Shown here in pieces: positions 33,969-41,536 of a stretch of 64,000 nucleotides of DNA. Under the pieces are notes generated by a model. That model made no database searches, was not told the DNA's origin, and saw only the letters and a program-made list of their open reading frames with translations. This stretch comes from Halopenitus salinus (GTDB lineage Archaea; Halobacteriota; Halobacteria; Halobacteriales; Haloferacaceae): contig NZ_JBHSXL010000001.1 in NCBI RefSeq assembly GCF_042662125.1, positions 62,001 through 126,000 of the forward strand, read 5' to 3'. The stretch's first letter is position 1; every line of letters begins with the position of its first letter. A program made the position numbers and the translations under genes.

Positions 33969-35105
33969 GTGACGACGCTCGTGATCTGCGTCGACCGGTC
34001 GGGGGACGTCGGACGCGCCACGAGCGTCCCGATGCCCGTCTCCGGGTGGGAGGCCGTGCGCTCGCTCGTGACCGAGGTCGGGTTGGCCGATCCCGAGGAC
34101 GCGAGCGTCAACTGTCTGCTGGAGGCGCTGCGGGTCGCTCGCGACCTCCGGGACGACCGCGAGGAGGCGGTGGTCGGGGTGGTATCGGGAAGCCACGACT
34201 CGCGGGTCGGCGCCGACCGATCGATCGCCGCCCAGCTCGACGAGCTCGTCGATCGGTTCGACCCCGATACCGCCATCGTCGTGGTCGACTCGGCGGAGGA
34301 CGAGCGGGTGCTCCCGATCGTGGAGTCGCGACTCGCGGTCGATTCCGTCGATCGCGTGGTTGTCAGACAGGCCCACGACCTCGAGTCGTCCTACTACCTG
34401 TTGAAGCAGTTTCTCGCGGACGAGGAGCTCCGCTCGACCGTCCTCGTTCCGCTCGGCATCGGCCTGCTGGTGCTGCCGTCGCTTCTGTTGTGGTTCTCGA
34501 CGGAGATCGCCTTCGCCGGAGTCACGGCCTTGATCGGGGCGGCGCTGCTCTACAAGGGGCTCGCGATCGACGAACACCTCGCTTCGATCCCGGATCGCGT
34601 CCGCGAGGCGCTCTATGCGGGACAGGTGTCGATCGTCACCTACGTGGTCGCCGCCGGGCTCACGCTCGTCGGTCTATTTTTGGGCGCGCTGTCGGTCTCG
34701 GAGATCGCGGAAAACAGGCCGCTCGTCGTCCGATCGATGCAGCTCGTCTACGCGGCCGTCCCGTGGCTGGCCGTCGCCGCCCTCACGGCCGCGACCGGAC
34801 GGCTGCTCGATGAGATCATCCGCGACGAGGGGATCCGCTCGCACGTGTTGAACCTCCCGTTTCTGGCGGTCGCGGTCGGCCTCGTCGTGCGTGGGTTCGC
34901 CGGCTACTTCCTCGAACAGGAGTCGGTCCTCGGGCCGCTCGTGGTCGCCGACGTCGTCGTCTCGCCCACACAGCGGCTGGCGCTTTTCATCCTCGCGGGG
35001 ATCGTCGTCTCGCTTTTCGGCGTCGCCGTGGCCTCGGACGTCGAGAGCGACCGGATCGAGGACGTGATCGAACACGAGGAGGACGACCGCGGACGCGAGA
35101 CCTGA
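33969..35105 (+). CDS. DUF373 family membrane protein
   Basis: 378 aa. The cytoplasmic N-terminal half (TLVICVDRSGDVGR, VVSGSHDSRVGADRSIAAQL, VVVRQAHDLESSYYLLKQF) and five to six C-terminal membrane helices match the archaeal DUF373 family of unknown function. The GTG at 33969 is chosen since it opens the first strand and a gatttttacc TATA-like element lies about 27 nt upstream. Confidence 0.85.
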   Translation: MTTLVICVDRSGDVGRATSVPMPVSGWEAVRSLVTEVGLADPEDASVNCLLEALRVARDLRDDREEAVVGVVSGSHDSRVGADRSIAAQLDELVDRFDPDTAIVVVDSAEDERVLPIVESRLAVDSVDRVVVRQAHDLESSYYLLKQFLADEELRSTVLVPLGIGLLVLPSLLLWFSTEIAFAGVTALIGAALLYKGLAIDEHLASIPDRVREALYAGQVSIVTYVVAAGLTLVGLFLGALSVSEIAENRPLVVRSMQLVYAAVPWLAVAALTAATGRLLDEIIRDEGIRSHVLNLPFLAVAVGLVVRGFAGYFLEQESVLGPLVVADVVVSPTQRLALFILAGIVVSLFGVAVASDVESDRIEDVIEHEEDDRGRET

Positions 35106-35212
35106 GAGCCGGGGCGTCAGCGGGGCCAGGGTGTCACGGGCAGGAATCAGCGGGAGCCGGACTACACCGAGGAGTAACGCCGTCGTGACCCGAACCGAAG
35201 AGCGTCCGACCG

Positions 35213-36142
35213 TCACGCCTCGATGATCTCGTCCGTCTCCGGTGCGGGTATCGCGAGATCGCCGTCGAGACTCGTGACCGCGGATCCGCCCACGGAGATC
35301 CGATCGTCGGCGTTCTCGATGCCGATCCGGACGGTCCCCGGCCGATCGACGAAGTGTCCCTGCTCGAGGCGGAGCTCCGCGGGCGGATCGCCATCGAAGA
35401 CGTCCGATCCTCGAAGGTGGGCACCCAGGGCACCCGCGGCGGTTCCGGTGACCGGATCCTCCGGAACGCCGATTCCCGGCGCCCACGCGCGGGCGTGGAC
35501 GGTCGAGTCCGCCTCGAGCGTGTCGAAGGTGAACGCGTAGACACCGGCGACATCGAACGACTCCGAGAGGGCCTCGACGGCGTCGAGATCCGGGTCCGCC
35601 TCGGCGAGCCGCTCGAGGAAGTTCACCGGGACGACGAGAAACGGGAGGCCGATCGAGGCGCACGCGGCCGGAAGGTCGGCCCCGACGTCGGCGAAGGCGG
35701 CCGAGGGAATTCCGAGCGCCTCCTCGAGCCGGCCGTAGTCGACCTCGACGGGTTCTACGGCCTCGACGGGACGGAACAGTCGAACGGTTCCGTCGGGGTC
35801 GATCTCGACGTCCACCGTCCCCGCGTCGGTGGCGACCGCGTGCGTGCCGGACCCGAGGACGTCGTCGTCGAACAGGTGGGCGACGGAGGCGACCGTGGCG
35901 TGACCACAGAGGTCGATTTCCCGGTCGGGAGTGAAATATCGGAGCTGAAGGCCCGGATCGTCCCCGTCGTCCGAAGGCCGGTTCTCCCGGACGAACGCCG
36001 TCTCGCTGGCGCCGATCTCGGCGGCGATCGCACGCATTTGATCCGGGGAGAGGCCGTCCGCGTTCGGAACCACGCCGGCGGCGTTGCCCGCGAGGGGATC
36101 GGTCGTGAACGCGTCGACGAGAAGGGTCCGTCGCGTCTCCAT
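35213..36142 (-). CDS. PhzF-family isomerase/epimerase-like protein
   Basis: 309 aa in the diaminopimelate-epimerase fold. Motifs: VDAFTTDPLAGNAAGVV, the catalytic Glu in GASETAFV, FTPDREIDLCGHATVA and EDPVTGTAAGALGAHL. PhzF homologues are common outside phenazine producers and their substrates are mostly unknown; no phenazine genes are present. The ATG at 36142 lies 26 nt after ccttttgagg (leaderless). Confidence 0.88.
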   Translation of the reverse strand: METRRTLLVDAFTTDPLAGNAAGVVPNADGLSPDQMRAIAAEIGASETAFVRENRPSDDGDDPGLQLRYFTPDREIDLCGHATVASVAHLFDDDVLGSGTHAVATDAGTVDVEIDPDGTVRLFRPVEAVEPVEVDYGRLEEALGIPSAAFADVGADLPAACASIGLPFLVVPVNFLERLAEADPDLDAVEALSESFDVAGVYAFTFDTLEADSTVHARAWAPGIGVPEDPVTGTAAGALGAHLRGSDVFDGDPPAELRLEQGHFVDRPGTVRIGIENADDRISVGGSAVTSLDGDLAIPAPETDEIIEA

Positions 36143-36272
36143 ACCCGGTGGTCGCCGGGGATCCTCAAAAGGACTCCCCTCCGGAGAAGGGGGTCCGCAC
36201 CCTCGGACATCTCTCCGCACGGAGGGGGTAGAAACCTCCAGGCTTTTAATCACGGTCGGCGATAGGGAACAC

Positions 36273-37619
36273 ATGGGCCTGATCGACCGGTTGCGCGGGA
36301 GGGACGATCCCCGCGTGGCGTTCCTGGGGATCGACGGGGTTCCGTACCGGCTCATCGCGGAGAACCCGGACGTCTTCGAGAACCTCACGGCGGTGATGAA
36401 CGAGGGGTCCGCCGGGTCGATCGAGAGCATCTATCCCCCGGAGACCACCGCGTGCTGGCCGGCGATCACCACGGGAACGAACCCCGGAGAGACCGGGGTC
36501 TACGGGTACCAGGACCGGGAAGTGGGATCCTACGACACCTACGTTCCGATGGGGCGCGACGTGCAGCGCGAACGCGTGTGGGATCGGGTGACGGCCGAGG
36601 GACGAAACGCGAGCGTGTTCAACGTCCCCGTCACGTTCCCGCCACAGCGGAACGTCCAGCGGATGGTCTCCGGGTTCCTCTCGCCGGAGATCGACTCGGC
36701 CGCGGCGCCCGAGGAGCTTCGCGCGTTCCTCCAGGAGATCGACTACCGGATCGACGTCAACGCGAAGCTCGGGCACCGCTCGGACAAATCCGACTTCCTC
36801 GAGCACGCCCACGAGACGCTCGATCGGCGCCAGCGGGCGTTCCGTCGCTACGTCGAGGGCGACGACTGGGACCTCTTTTTCGGGGTCTATCTCGCCCCCG
36901 ACCGGGTCAACCACTTCCTTTTCGACCAGTACGTCTCCGGGGGAGCCGACCGCGAGGGATTCCTCGCGTTCTACGAACGCCTCGACGAGTGCATCGGCGA
37001 GATCCGATCCGCGCTCGGCCGGGATACGACCCTGGTCGTGGCCTCCGATCACGGGTTCCGCCCCCTCGAGTCGTCAGTCCACTGCAACGAGTGGCTCGAA
37101 CGGGAGGGATGGCTCTCCTTCGAGACCGACGACCACGCCGCGCTCTCGGACGTCGACGACGACACGCGCGCCTACTCGCTCGGTCCCGGACGGTTCTACC
37201 TCAACCTGGAGGGCCGCGAGCCGCGCGGGTCGGTTCCCGAGTCGGAGTACGCAGCCACGCGCGAGGAGTTGCGACGGGAACTCGAGGCGCTCGAGACGCC
37301 GGACGGTCGACCCGTCATCCGCCGCGTCGTCGAAAAGGAGGACGTCTTCCGGGGCGACCACGACGAGATCGCCCCGGACCTGGTCGCGCTGCCCCGCGAC
37401 GGCTTCGACCTGAAGGCCGACTTCTCCGGCCACGAGACGGTCTTCGATGAGACGGGGCCGCGAACGGGAATGCACAGCTTCGACGACGCCGCCGTGTTGA
37501 TCGACGAGCCCGGGATCGCGGTCGACGACGCGGACATTCTGGACATCGCTCCCACGATCATGCAGCTCCTCGACATCAAGTTCGAGCGAACGGACTTCGA
37601 CGGCGCGAGCCTCGTATGA
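36273..37619 (+). CDS. Type I phosphodiesterase / nucleotide pyrophosphatase-like protein (alkaline phosphatase superfamily)
   Basis: 448 aa. Metal-site elements of the alkaline phosphatase superfamily are visible: GIDGVPYRL at the start, a nucleophile region YPPETTACWPAITTGTNPG, LAPDRVNHFLFDQY, VVASDHGFRP and TGMHSFDDA. These are typical of archaeal AP-superfamily enzymes of unknown substrate. No signal peptide, so cytoplasmic. The ATG at 36273 follows a cttttaat promoter by about 28 nt. The stop overlaps the start of a 48-aa membrane protein (ATGA). Confidence 0.82.
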   Translation: MGLIDRLRGRDDPRVAFLGIDGVPYRLIAENPDVFENLTAVMNEGSAGSIESIYPPETTACWPAITTGTNPGETGVYGYQDREVGSYDTYVPMGRDVQRERVWDRVTAEGRNASVFNVPVTFPPQRNVQRMVSGFLSPEIDSAAAPEELRAFLQEIDYRIDVNAKLGHRSDKSDFLEHAHETLDRRQRAFRRYVEGDDWDLFFGVYLAPDRVNHFLFDQYVSGGADREGFLAFYERLDECIGEIRSALGRDTTLVVASDHGFRPLESSVHCNEWLEREGWLSFETDDHAALSDVDDDTRAYSLGPGRFYLNLEGREPRGSVPESEYAATREELRRELEALETPDGRPVIRRVVEKEDVFRGDHDEIAPDLVALPRDGFDLKADFSGHETVFDETGPRTGMHSFDDAAVLIDEPGIAVDDADILDIAPTIMQLLDIKFERTDFDGASLV

Positions 37620-37762
37620 CCGAGGAATCGACGGCCGACGACGACGGGCACCGACCCGCGTTCCGCACGCTCGCGGCCGTCGGAACGGGGTATCTGTTGC
37701 TTCTCGCGGGGATCCTCCTCGTCGTCTTTGTGCTCCCGTATCTGGCGTTCGGGTCGCCGTGA
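37616..37762 (+). CDS. 48-aa single-pass membrane protein coupled to the phosphodiesterase-like gene
   Basis: Translated by hand: an acidic start (MTEESTADDDGHRP), then one hydrophobic helix (GYLLLLAGILLVVFVLPYLA) and a very short tail (FGSP). The ATG overlaps the preceding stop codon by four bases, strong evidence of coupled translation. It may recruit the phosphodiesterase-like protein to the membrane; no homology recognised. Confidence 0.65.
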   Translation: MTEESTADDDGHRPAFRTLAAVGTGYLLLLAGILLVVFVLPYLAFGSP

Positions 37763-37867
37763 TCGGAACGCCGTGATCGGGTCGGCTCGAGCGTGGTGAA
37801 AGGGGAGAACTTCGAAGAACCGGAGATGCATCCGAAACCGGGAACGAAACCCGCGTGACGGGGTCGA

Positions 37868-39085
37868 CTACGCGAACGCGAGCGAGTCGCCGACGTCCGT
37901 CTCGTCGGTCCGTTGAAGCTTGTCGTAGGCCTCCTCGAAGTCGTCCATCGTGACCTCGGTACGGTCCTCGCGGATGGCGAACATCCCCGCCTCGGTACAG
38001 ATCGCCTTGATGTCGGCGCCGGAGGCGTCGTCGGCGAGCTCGGCGAGCGTCTCGAAGTCGACCGAATCGGAGACGTTCATCTTGCGCGTGTGGATGCGGA
38101 AGATGATCTCGCGGCCCGCGTAGTCGGGCTTCGGCACCTCGATGAGCCGGTCGAAGCGGCCGGGACGGAGGATCGCGGGATCGAGCATGTCGAAGCGGTT
38201 CGTGGCCGCGATGATGCGGACCTCCCCGCGCTCGTCGAAGCCGTCCATCTCCGAGAGCAGCTGCATCATCGTCCGCTGGACCTCGGCGTCCCCGGAGGTC
38301 TTCGAGTCGGTCCGCTTGGAGGCGATGGCGTCGATCTCGTCGATGAAGAGCACGGCGGGCTCGTTCTCGCGGGCGACCTCGAAGAGGTCGCGGACGAGCT
38401 TCGCGCCCTCGCCGATGAACTTGTGGACGAGCTCGGAGCCGGCCATCTTGATGAACGTCGCGTCCGTCTGGTTGGCGACGGCCTTGGCGAGCATCGTCTT
38501 GCCGGTGCCCGGCGGGCCGTGCAACAGCACGCCGCTCGGCGGCTGGATGCCGACCTCCTCGAACATCTCCGGGCGCTCGAGGGGCATCTCGACCGTCTCG
38601 CGGACCTCCTGCATCTGGTCGTCGAGGCCGCCGATGTCCTCGTAGGTGACGTCCGGGGAGTGTTCGACCTGCATCACGCGGGCGCGGACGTCGGTCTCCT
38701 TCTCGAGGCGTTTGACGATCGAGAGGGAGTTGTTGACCGCGACGCGGTCGTCGGGCGCGAGGTCCTCACGCATCTCCGGGGTGACCTCGGTGAGCGCCTC
38801 CTGGTTGTTTCCGTGCTGTTTGATCACCACGCCCTCGTCGGTGAGCTCCTGGACGGTCGCGACGAAAAGCGGCGACTGTTTCAGCTTCTTGTTCTCGTGG
38901 GTGAGCCGCTCGAGTTTCTGTTGGTACTTGTTGTTCTCGGCGTTGGCGTCGAGCAGCCGGTCCCGCATCTCCTCGTTTTGGGACTCGAGCACCTCGAGGC
39001 GCTCCTGGAGGACCTCGATCTGCTCCTGTTGGGACGTCGCGTCCTCGTCGTAGGGCAGATCGACGTCGTCCACAGTGTCGGTCAT
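37868..39085 (-). CDS. pan: Proteasome-activating nucleotidase (PAN)
   Basis: 405 aa. An N-terminal coiled coil (about residues 18-70) and an OB domain precede the AAA+ module, which has Walker A GPPGTGKT, Walker B VLFIDEID, sensor ATNR and the arginine fingers in RPGRFDR. PAN unfolds substrates and opens the 20S proteasome gate. The C-terminus ends LAFA; the canonical HbYX tail would be hydrophobic-Tyr-X, so AFA is at best a phenylalanine variant. A tcttagtac element about 25 nt upstream of the ATG at 39085 suggests a leaderless mRNA. No proteasome genes adjacent. Confidence 0.95.
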   Translation of the reverse strand: MTDTVDDVDLPYDEDATSQQEQIEVLQERLEVLESQNEEMRDRLLDANAENNKYQQKLERLTHENKKLKQSPLFVATVQELTDEGVVIKQHGNNQEALTEVTPEMREDLAPDDRVAVNNSLSIVKRLEKETDVRARVMQVEHSPDVTYEDIGGLDDQMQEVRETVEMPLERPEMFEEVGIQPPSGVLLHGPPGTGKTMLAKAVANQTDATFIKMAGSELVHKFIGEGAKLVRDLFEVARENEPAVLFIDEIDAIASKRTDSKTSGDAEVQRTMMQLLSEMDGFDERGEVRIIAATNRFDMLDPAILRPGRFDRLIEVPKPDYAGREIIFRIHTRKMNVSDSVDFETLAELADDASGADIKAICTEAGMFAIREDRTEVTMDDFEEAYDKLQRTDETDVGDSLAFA

Positions 39086-39154
39086 CGGACCATGGTAGGT
39101 CGGTCAGTACTAAGAGGCTTCGGGTCGGGCACCTCCCGGACACGCTAAAGTATC

Positions 39155-39190
39155 CCACGACGCTTCGTGGACGGACACCACGTTTCGTGG
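39155..39190. promoter_or_regulatory. Two tandem palindromes between pan and the winged-helix gene
   Basis: CCACGA-cgct-TCGTGG (39155-39170) and CCACG-ttt-CGTGG (39178-39190) share a half site and have centres about 21.5 bp apart, two helical turns. This arrangement suits two dimers of one regulator. They lie 70-105 bp upstream of the pan start. Confidence 0.5.
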
Positions 39191-39278
39191 ACGGAGCGGT
39201 CGATGCGTCCGGCGTGGCCACGGCCGGAAATCGACGATCGTCCCCGATGGATATGCCCCAAGGTAATCACCATGGATA

Positions 39279-39293
39279 GTAAATATTATTTAC
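39279..39293. promoter_or_regulatory. AT-rich palindrome covering the TATA region of the winged-helix gene
   Basis: GTAAAT-att-ATTTAC is a perfect inverted repeat that coincides with the only TATA-like stretch before the ATG at 39319 (26-40 nt upstream). Binding here would block TBP, so autoregulation by the small winged-helix protein is an attractive inference. Confidence 0.5.
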
Positions 39294-39318
39294 CAGCATC
39301 TCACAGGTACGGACACGA

Positions 39319-39618
39319 ATGAGTGCACCAGAGGCCATCCACCCCGAAGAGGAGGTTCAGGCGGACGAGGACGTTCAGGCCGACGACGACGTCGGCGACC
39401 GGTGGGAACCGGTTCGCGATCTGCCGCCGAGCGCGAAGCTCGTCGCGAAGGTCCTCGATTACAACGACACGCTGACCCAAAGCGAGCTCGCCGAGGAGAC
39501 GCTGCTGCCGCCGCGCACGGTTCGATACGCGCTCTCCCGTCTCGAGGAGGAGGGCGTCGTCGACTCGCGGTTCTCCTTTGCGGACGCCAGAAAGCGCCTC
39601 TACTCGCTCGGGATCTAG
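39319..39618 (+). CDS. Small winged-helix transcription regulator
   Basis: 99 aa. A 30-residue acidic arm precedes one winged-helix domain: LPPSAKLVAKVLDYNDTLTQ, recognition helix LLPPRTVRYALSRLEEEGVV, wing DSRFSFADARKRLYSLGI. This resembles MarR/TrmB-type single-domain regulators of haloarchaea. No effector domain is present. An AT-rich palindrome lies over its own promoter. Confidence 0.8.
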   Translation: MSAPEAIHPEEEVQADEDVQADDDVGDRWEPVRDLPPSAKLVAKVLDYNDTLTQSELAEETLLPPRTVRYALSRLEEEGVVDSRFSFADARKRLYSLGI

Positions 39619-39620
39619 GT

Positions 39621-39780
39621 CGCCGTCGATTCGACCCCGGTGCTGTCGATCCGTCCTCGCCACCGTCGGTCGTGTTTGGGCTCCGCCGATTCGCCCTCGC
39701 CGCTACCGGTTCGTCCTCGCCTCATCTGATTCGCCTTCGTCGCTACCGGTTCGTCATTGCCTCCGCCGATTCGTCCCGTT
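39621..39780. repeat. 20-bp tandem repeat, eight diverged copies
   Basis: Eight units of exactly 20 bp follow the winged-helix stop codon by two bases. The consensus is close to cgccgccgattcgtcctcgc; units 5 and 7 (cgctaccggttcgtc...) and 4 and 8 (ctccgccgattcg...) are most alike, implying duplication in blocks of two or four. The array ends just before the promoter of the mre11 operon. Confidence 0.85.
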
Positions 39781-39812
39781 GGTTTATCATCGAAGCCGAC
39801 CCAGCGTCGCCG

Positions 39813-40220
39813 ATGGACGAAACACGCGTGGGTCGAGTCAAGCGAACGCTGACCTTTCTCTCGAAGAGAACCGACACCGAACGGGAGCCGTACACCGCGA
39901 TCGTCGACGAGGCGTGTGCGGTCCGTGGTGATCTCGAACGCGCGGCCGCCTTCGTCGAGACCGTGGGGATCGATCGGTTGGAGGCGGCGATCGAGGCGGC
40001 CGAAACGGACGGGGCGCTCGAGACCGCCGAACGGGGACGACGGGCCGCCCGTGCGTTTCGAACGTACCGACGCGCCGCATCCGACGGGGCCGGCAAGCGG
40101 GAGCCGCAGAACGAGGAGAATGAACCGCGGGAGAACGAACGAGAACCCCGAGACGGGACCGATCACCTTCACTCCGGTGGCGGAACGGCTAAAAGGCGAA
40201 CGGGCCAACCCTCGTCGTAA
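39813..40220 (+). CDS. Hypothetical protein heading the mre11-rad50 operon
   Basis: 135 aa. A helical N-terminal part (VGRVKRTLTFLSKRTDTERE, EACAVRGDLERAAAFVETVG, IDRLEAAIEAAETDGALE) is followed by a highly charged disordered tail rich in Arg, Glu, Asn and Gly. I do not recognise a family. A gtttatca promoter lies about 28 nt before the ATG at 39813. Its TAA overlaps the mre11 ATG (TAATG), so it is co-translated with mre11-rad50. Confidence 0.7.
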   Translation: MDETRVGRVKRTLTFLSKRTDTEREPYTAIVDEACAVRGDLERAAAFVETVGIDRLEAAIEAAETDGALETAERGRRAARAFRTYRRAASDGAGKREPQNEENEPRENEREPRDGTDHLHSGGGTAKRRTGQPSS

Positions 40221-41536
40221 TGACGCGGGTGATACACACCGGCGACACCCACATCGGGTACCGGCAGTACAACTCGCCGGAGCGTCGGAACGATTTCCTC
40301 GAGGCGTTCGAGGCCGTGATCGACGACGCGGTGGACGGCGACGTCGACGCCGTGATCCACGCCGGTGACCTGTTTCACGACCGCCGCCCGGAGCTTCCGG
40401 ACCTCCTCGGGACGCTCTCCGTGCTTCGTCGCCTCGAGGAGGCGGGCGTTCCCTTCCTGGCGATCGTCGGAAACCACGAGGCCACGCGGGGCGGCCAGTG
40501 GCTCGACCTCTTCGAGCGGATGGGGCTCGCGACGCGGCTCGACGACTCGCCGACGGTCGTCGGCGACGTCGCCTTCTACGGGCTCGATCACGTTCCGGTC
40601 TCGAGACGATCGGAACTCGAATACGACTTCTCGCCGCACGACGCCTCTCACGCCGCGCTCGTCGCCCACGGGCTGTTCGAACCGTTCGCGTACGCGAACT
40701 GGGAGACGGAGACGGTCATCGAGGAGAGCTCAGTTCGCTTCGACGCGCTGCTGCTCGGCGACAACCACGAGCCGGGACGCACGCGGGTCCGTGAGACGTG
40801 GGTGACCTACCCCGGCTCGACGGAGCGGGCGAGCACGAGCGAACGGGAGGGGCGCGGATACAATCTGATCGCCTTCGGCGAGGCGGTCGACGGGAAGGAC
40901 TCGGACGTGGACATCCGGCGTCGGTCCATCGAGACGCGCCCGTTCGAGTTCATCGAGATCGATCTCCGGGAGGACGAGGGAACGGCCAGGGTCGAAGAGC
41001 GCGTCCGCGAACACGACCTCGAGGACGCGGTGGCGATCATCGAGATAGACGGCGACGGCGAGCCGGTCACGCCCGCCGCCGTCGAGGAGGTCGCGAGCAA
41101 CCGGGGCGCGCTCATCGCCCGCGTCACGGACCGACGCGAGATCGACGCGGAGGCCGATCTGGAGGTGAGCTTCGCGGACCCCGACGAGGCGGTCAGAGAG
41201 CGGATCGAGTCGATGGGGCTCTCGACGGCCGCACTCGACGTCGACGAGACGATACGGGCGAGCAAGATCGCCGACAGCAACGTCCGCGAGACCGTGAAGG
41301 ATCGCCTCGAGAAACGTCTGGAGGAGGGGGATCTGCAGACCGATGTCGAGGAGACGCAGCGATCGAACGGCTCCGGTGATGCAGGAGGAGGGAACGACTC
41401 CAGCGATCCCGGCGACGCGGCCCCCAGCGATGTTGACGGCGCGACGTCAAACGATCCCGACGCCGCGGACGACGACACGGCGGAGGAGACGGTCGCTGAA
41501 ACCGACGGCCAGGTCTCGATGGAGGACTTCCGATGA
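40220..41536 (+). CDS. mre11: DNA double-strand break repair nuclease Mre11
   Basis: 438 aa. Calcineurin-like phosphoesterase motifs: HTGDTHIGYRQ, IHAGDLFHDRRPE, VGNHEATRGG, LVAHG and LGDNHEPGR. With Rad50 it processes DNA ends. The last ~70 residues are a low-complexity acidic arm ending in QVSMEDFR, a short motif conserved at haloarchaeal Mre11 ends that could be a protein-binding hook. The stop overlaps the rad50 start by four bases. Confidence 0.95.
   Translation: MTRVIHTGDTHIGYRQYNSPERRNDFLEAFEAVIDDAVDGDVDAVIHAGDLFHDRRPELPDLLGTLSVLRRLEEAGVPFLAIVGNHEATRGGQWLDLFERMGLATRLDDSPTVVGDVAFYGLDHVPVSRRSELEYDFSPHDASHAALVAHGLFEPFAYANWETETVIEESSVRFDALLLGDNHEPGRTRVRETWVTYPGSTERASTSEREGRGYNLIAFGEAVDGKDSDVDIRRRSIETRPFEFIEIDLREDEGTARVEERVREHDLEDAVAIIEIDGDGEPVTPAAVEEVASNRGALIARVTDRREIDAEADLEVSFADPDEAVRERIESMGLSTAALDVDETIRASKIADSNVRETVKDRLEKRLEEGDLQTDVEETQRSNGSGDAGGGNDSSDPGDAAPSDVDGATSNDPDAADDDTAEETVAETDGQVSMEDFR

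Noticed and set aside
35213..36142. Phenazine biosynthesis gene
   Set aside because: PhzF-fold proteins are widespread; no other phenazine genes are present, so only the fold is claimed.
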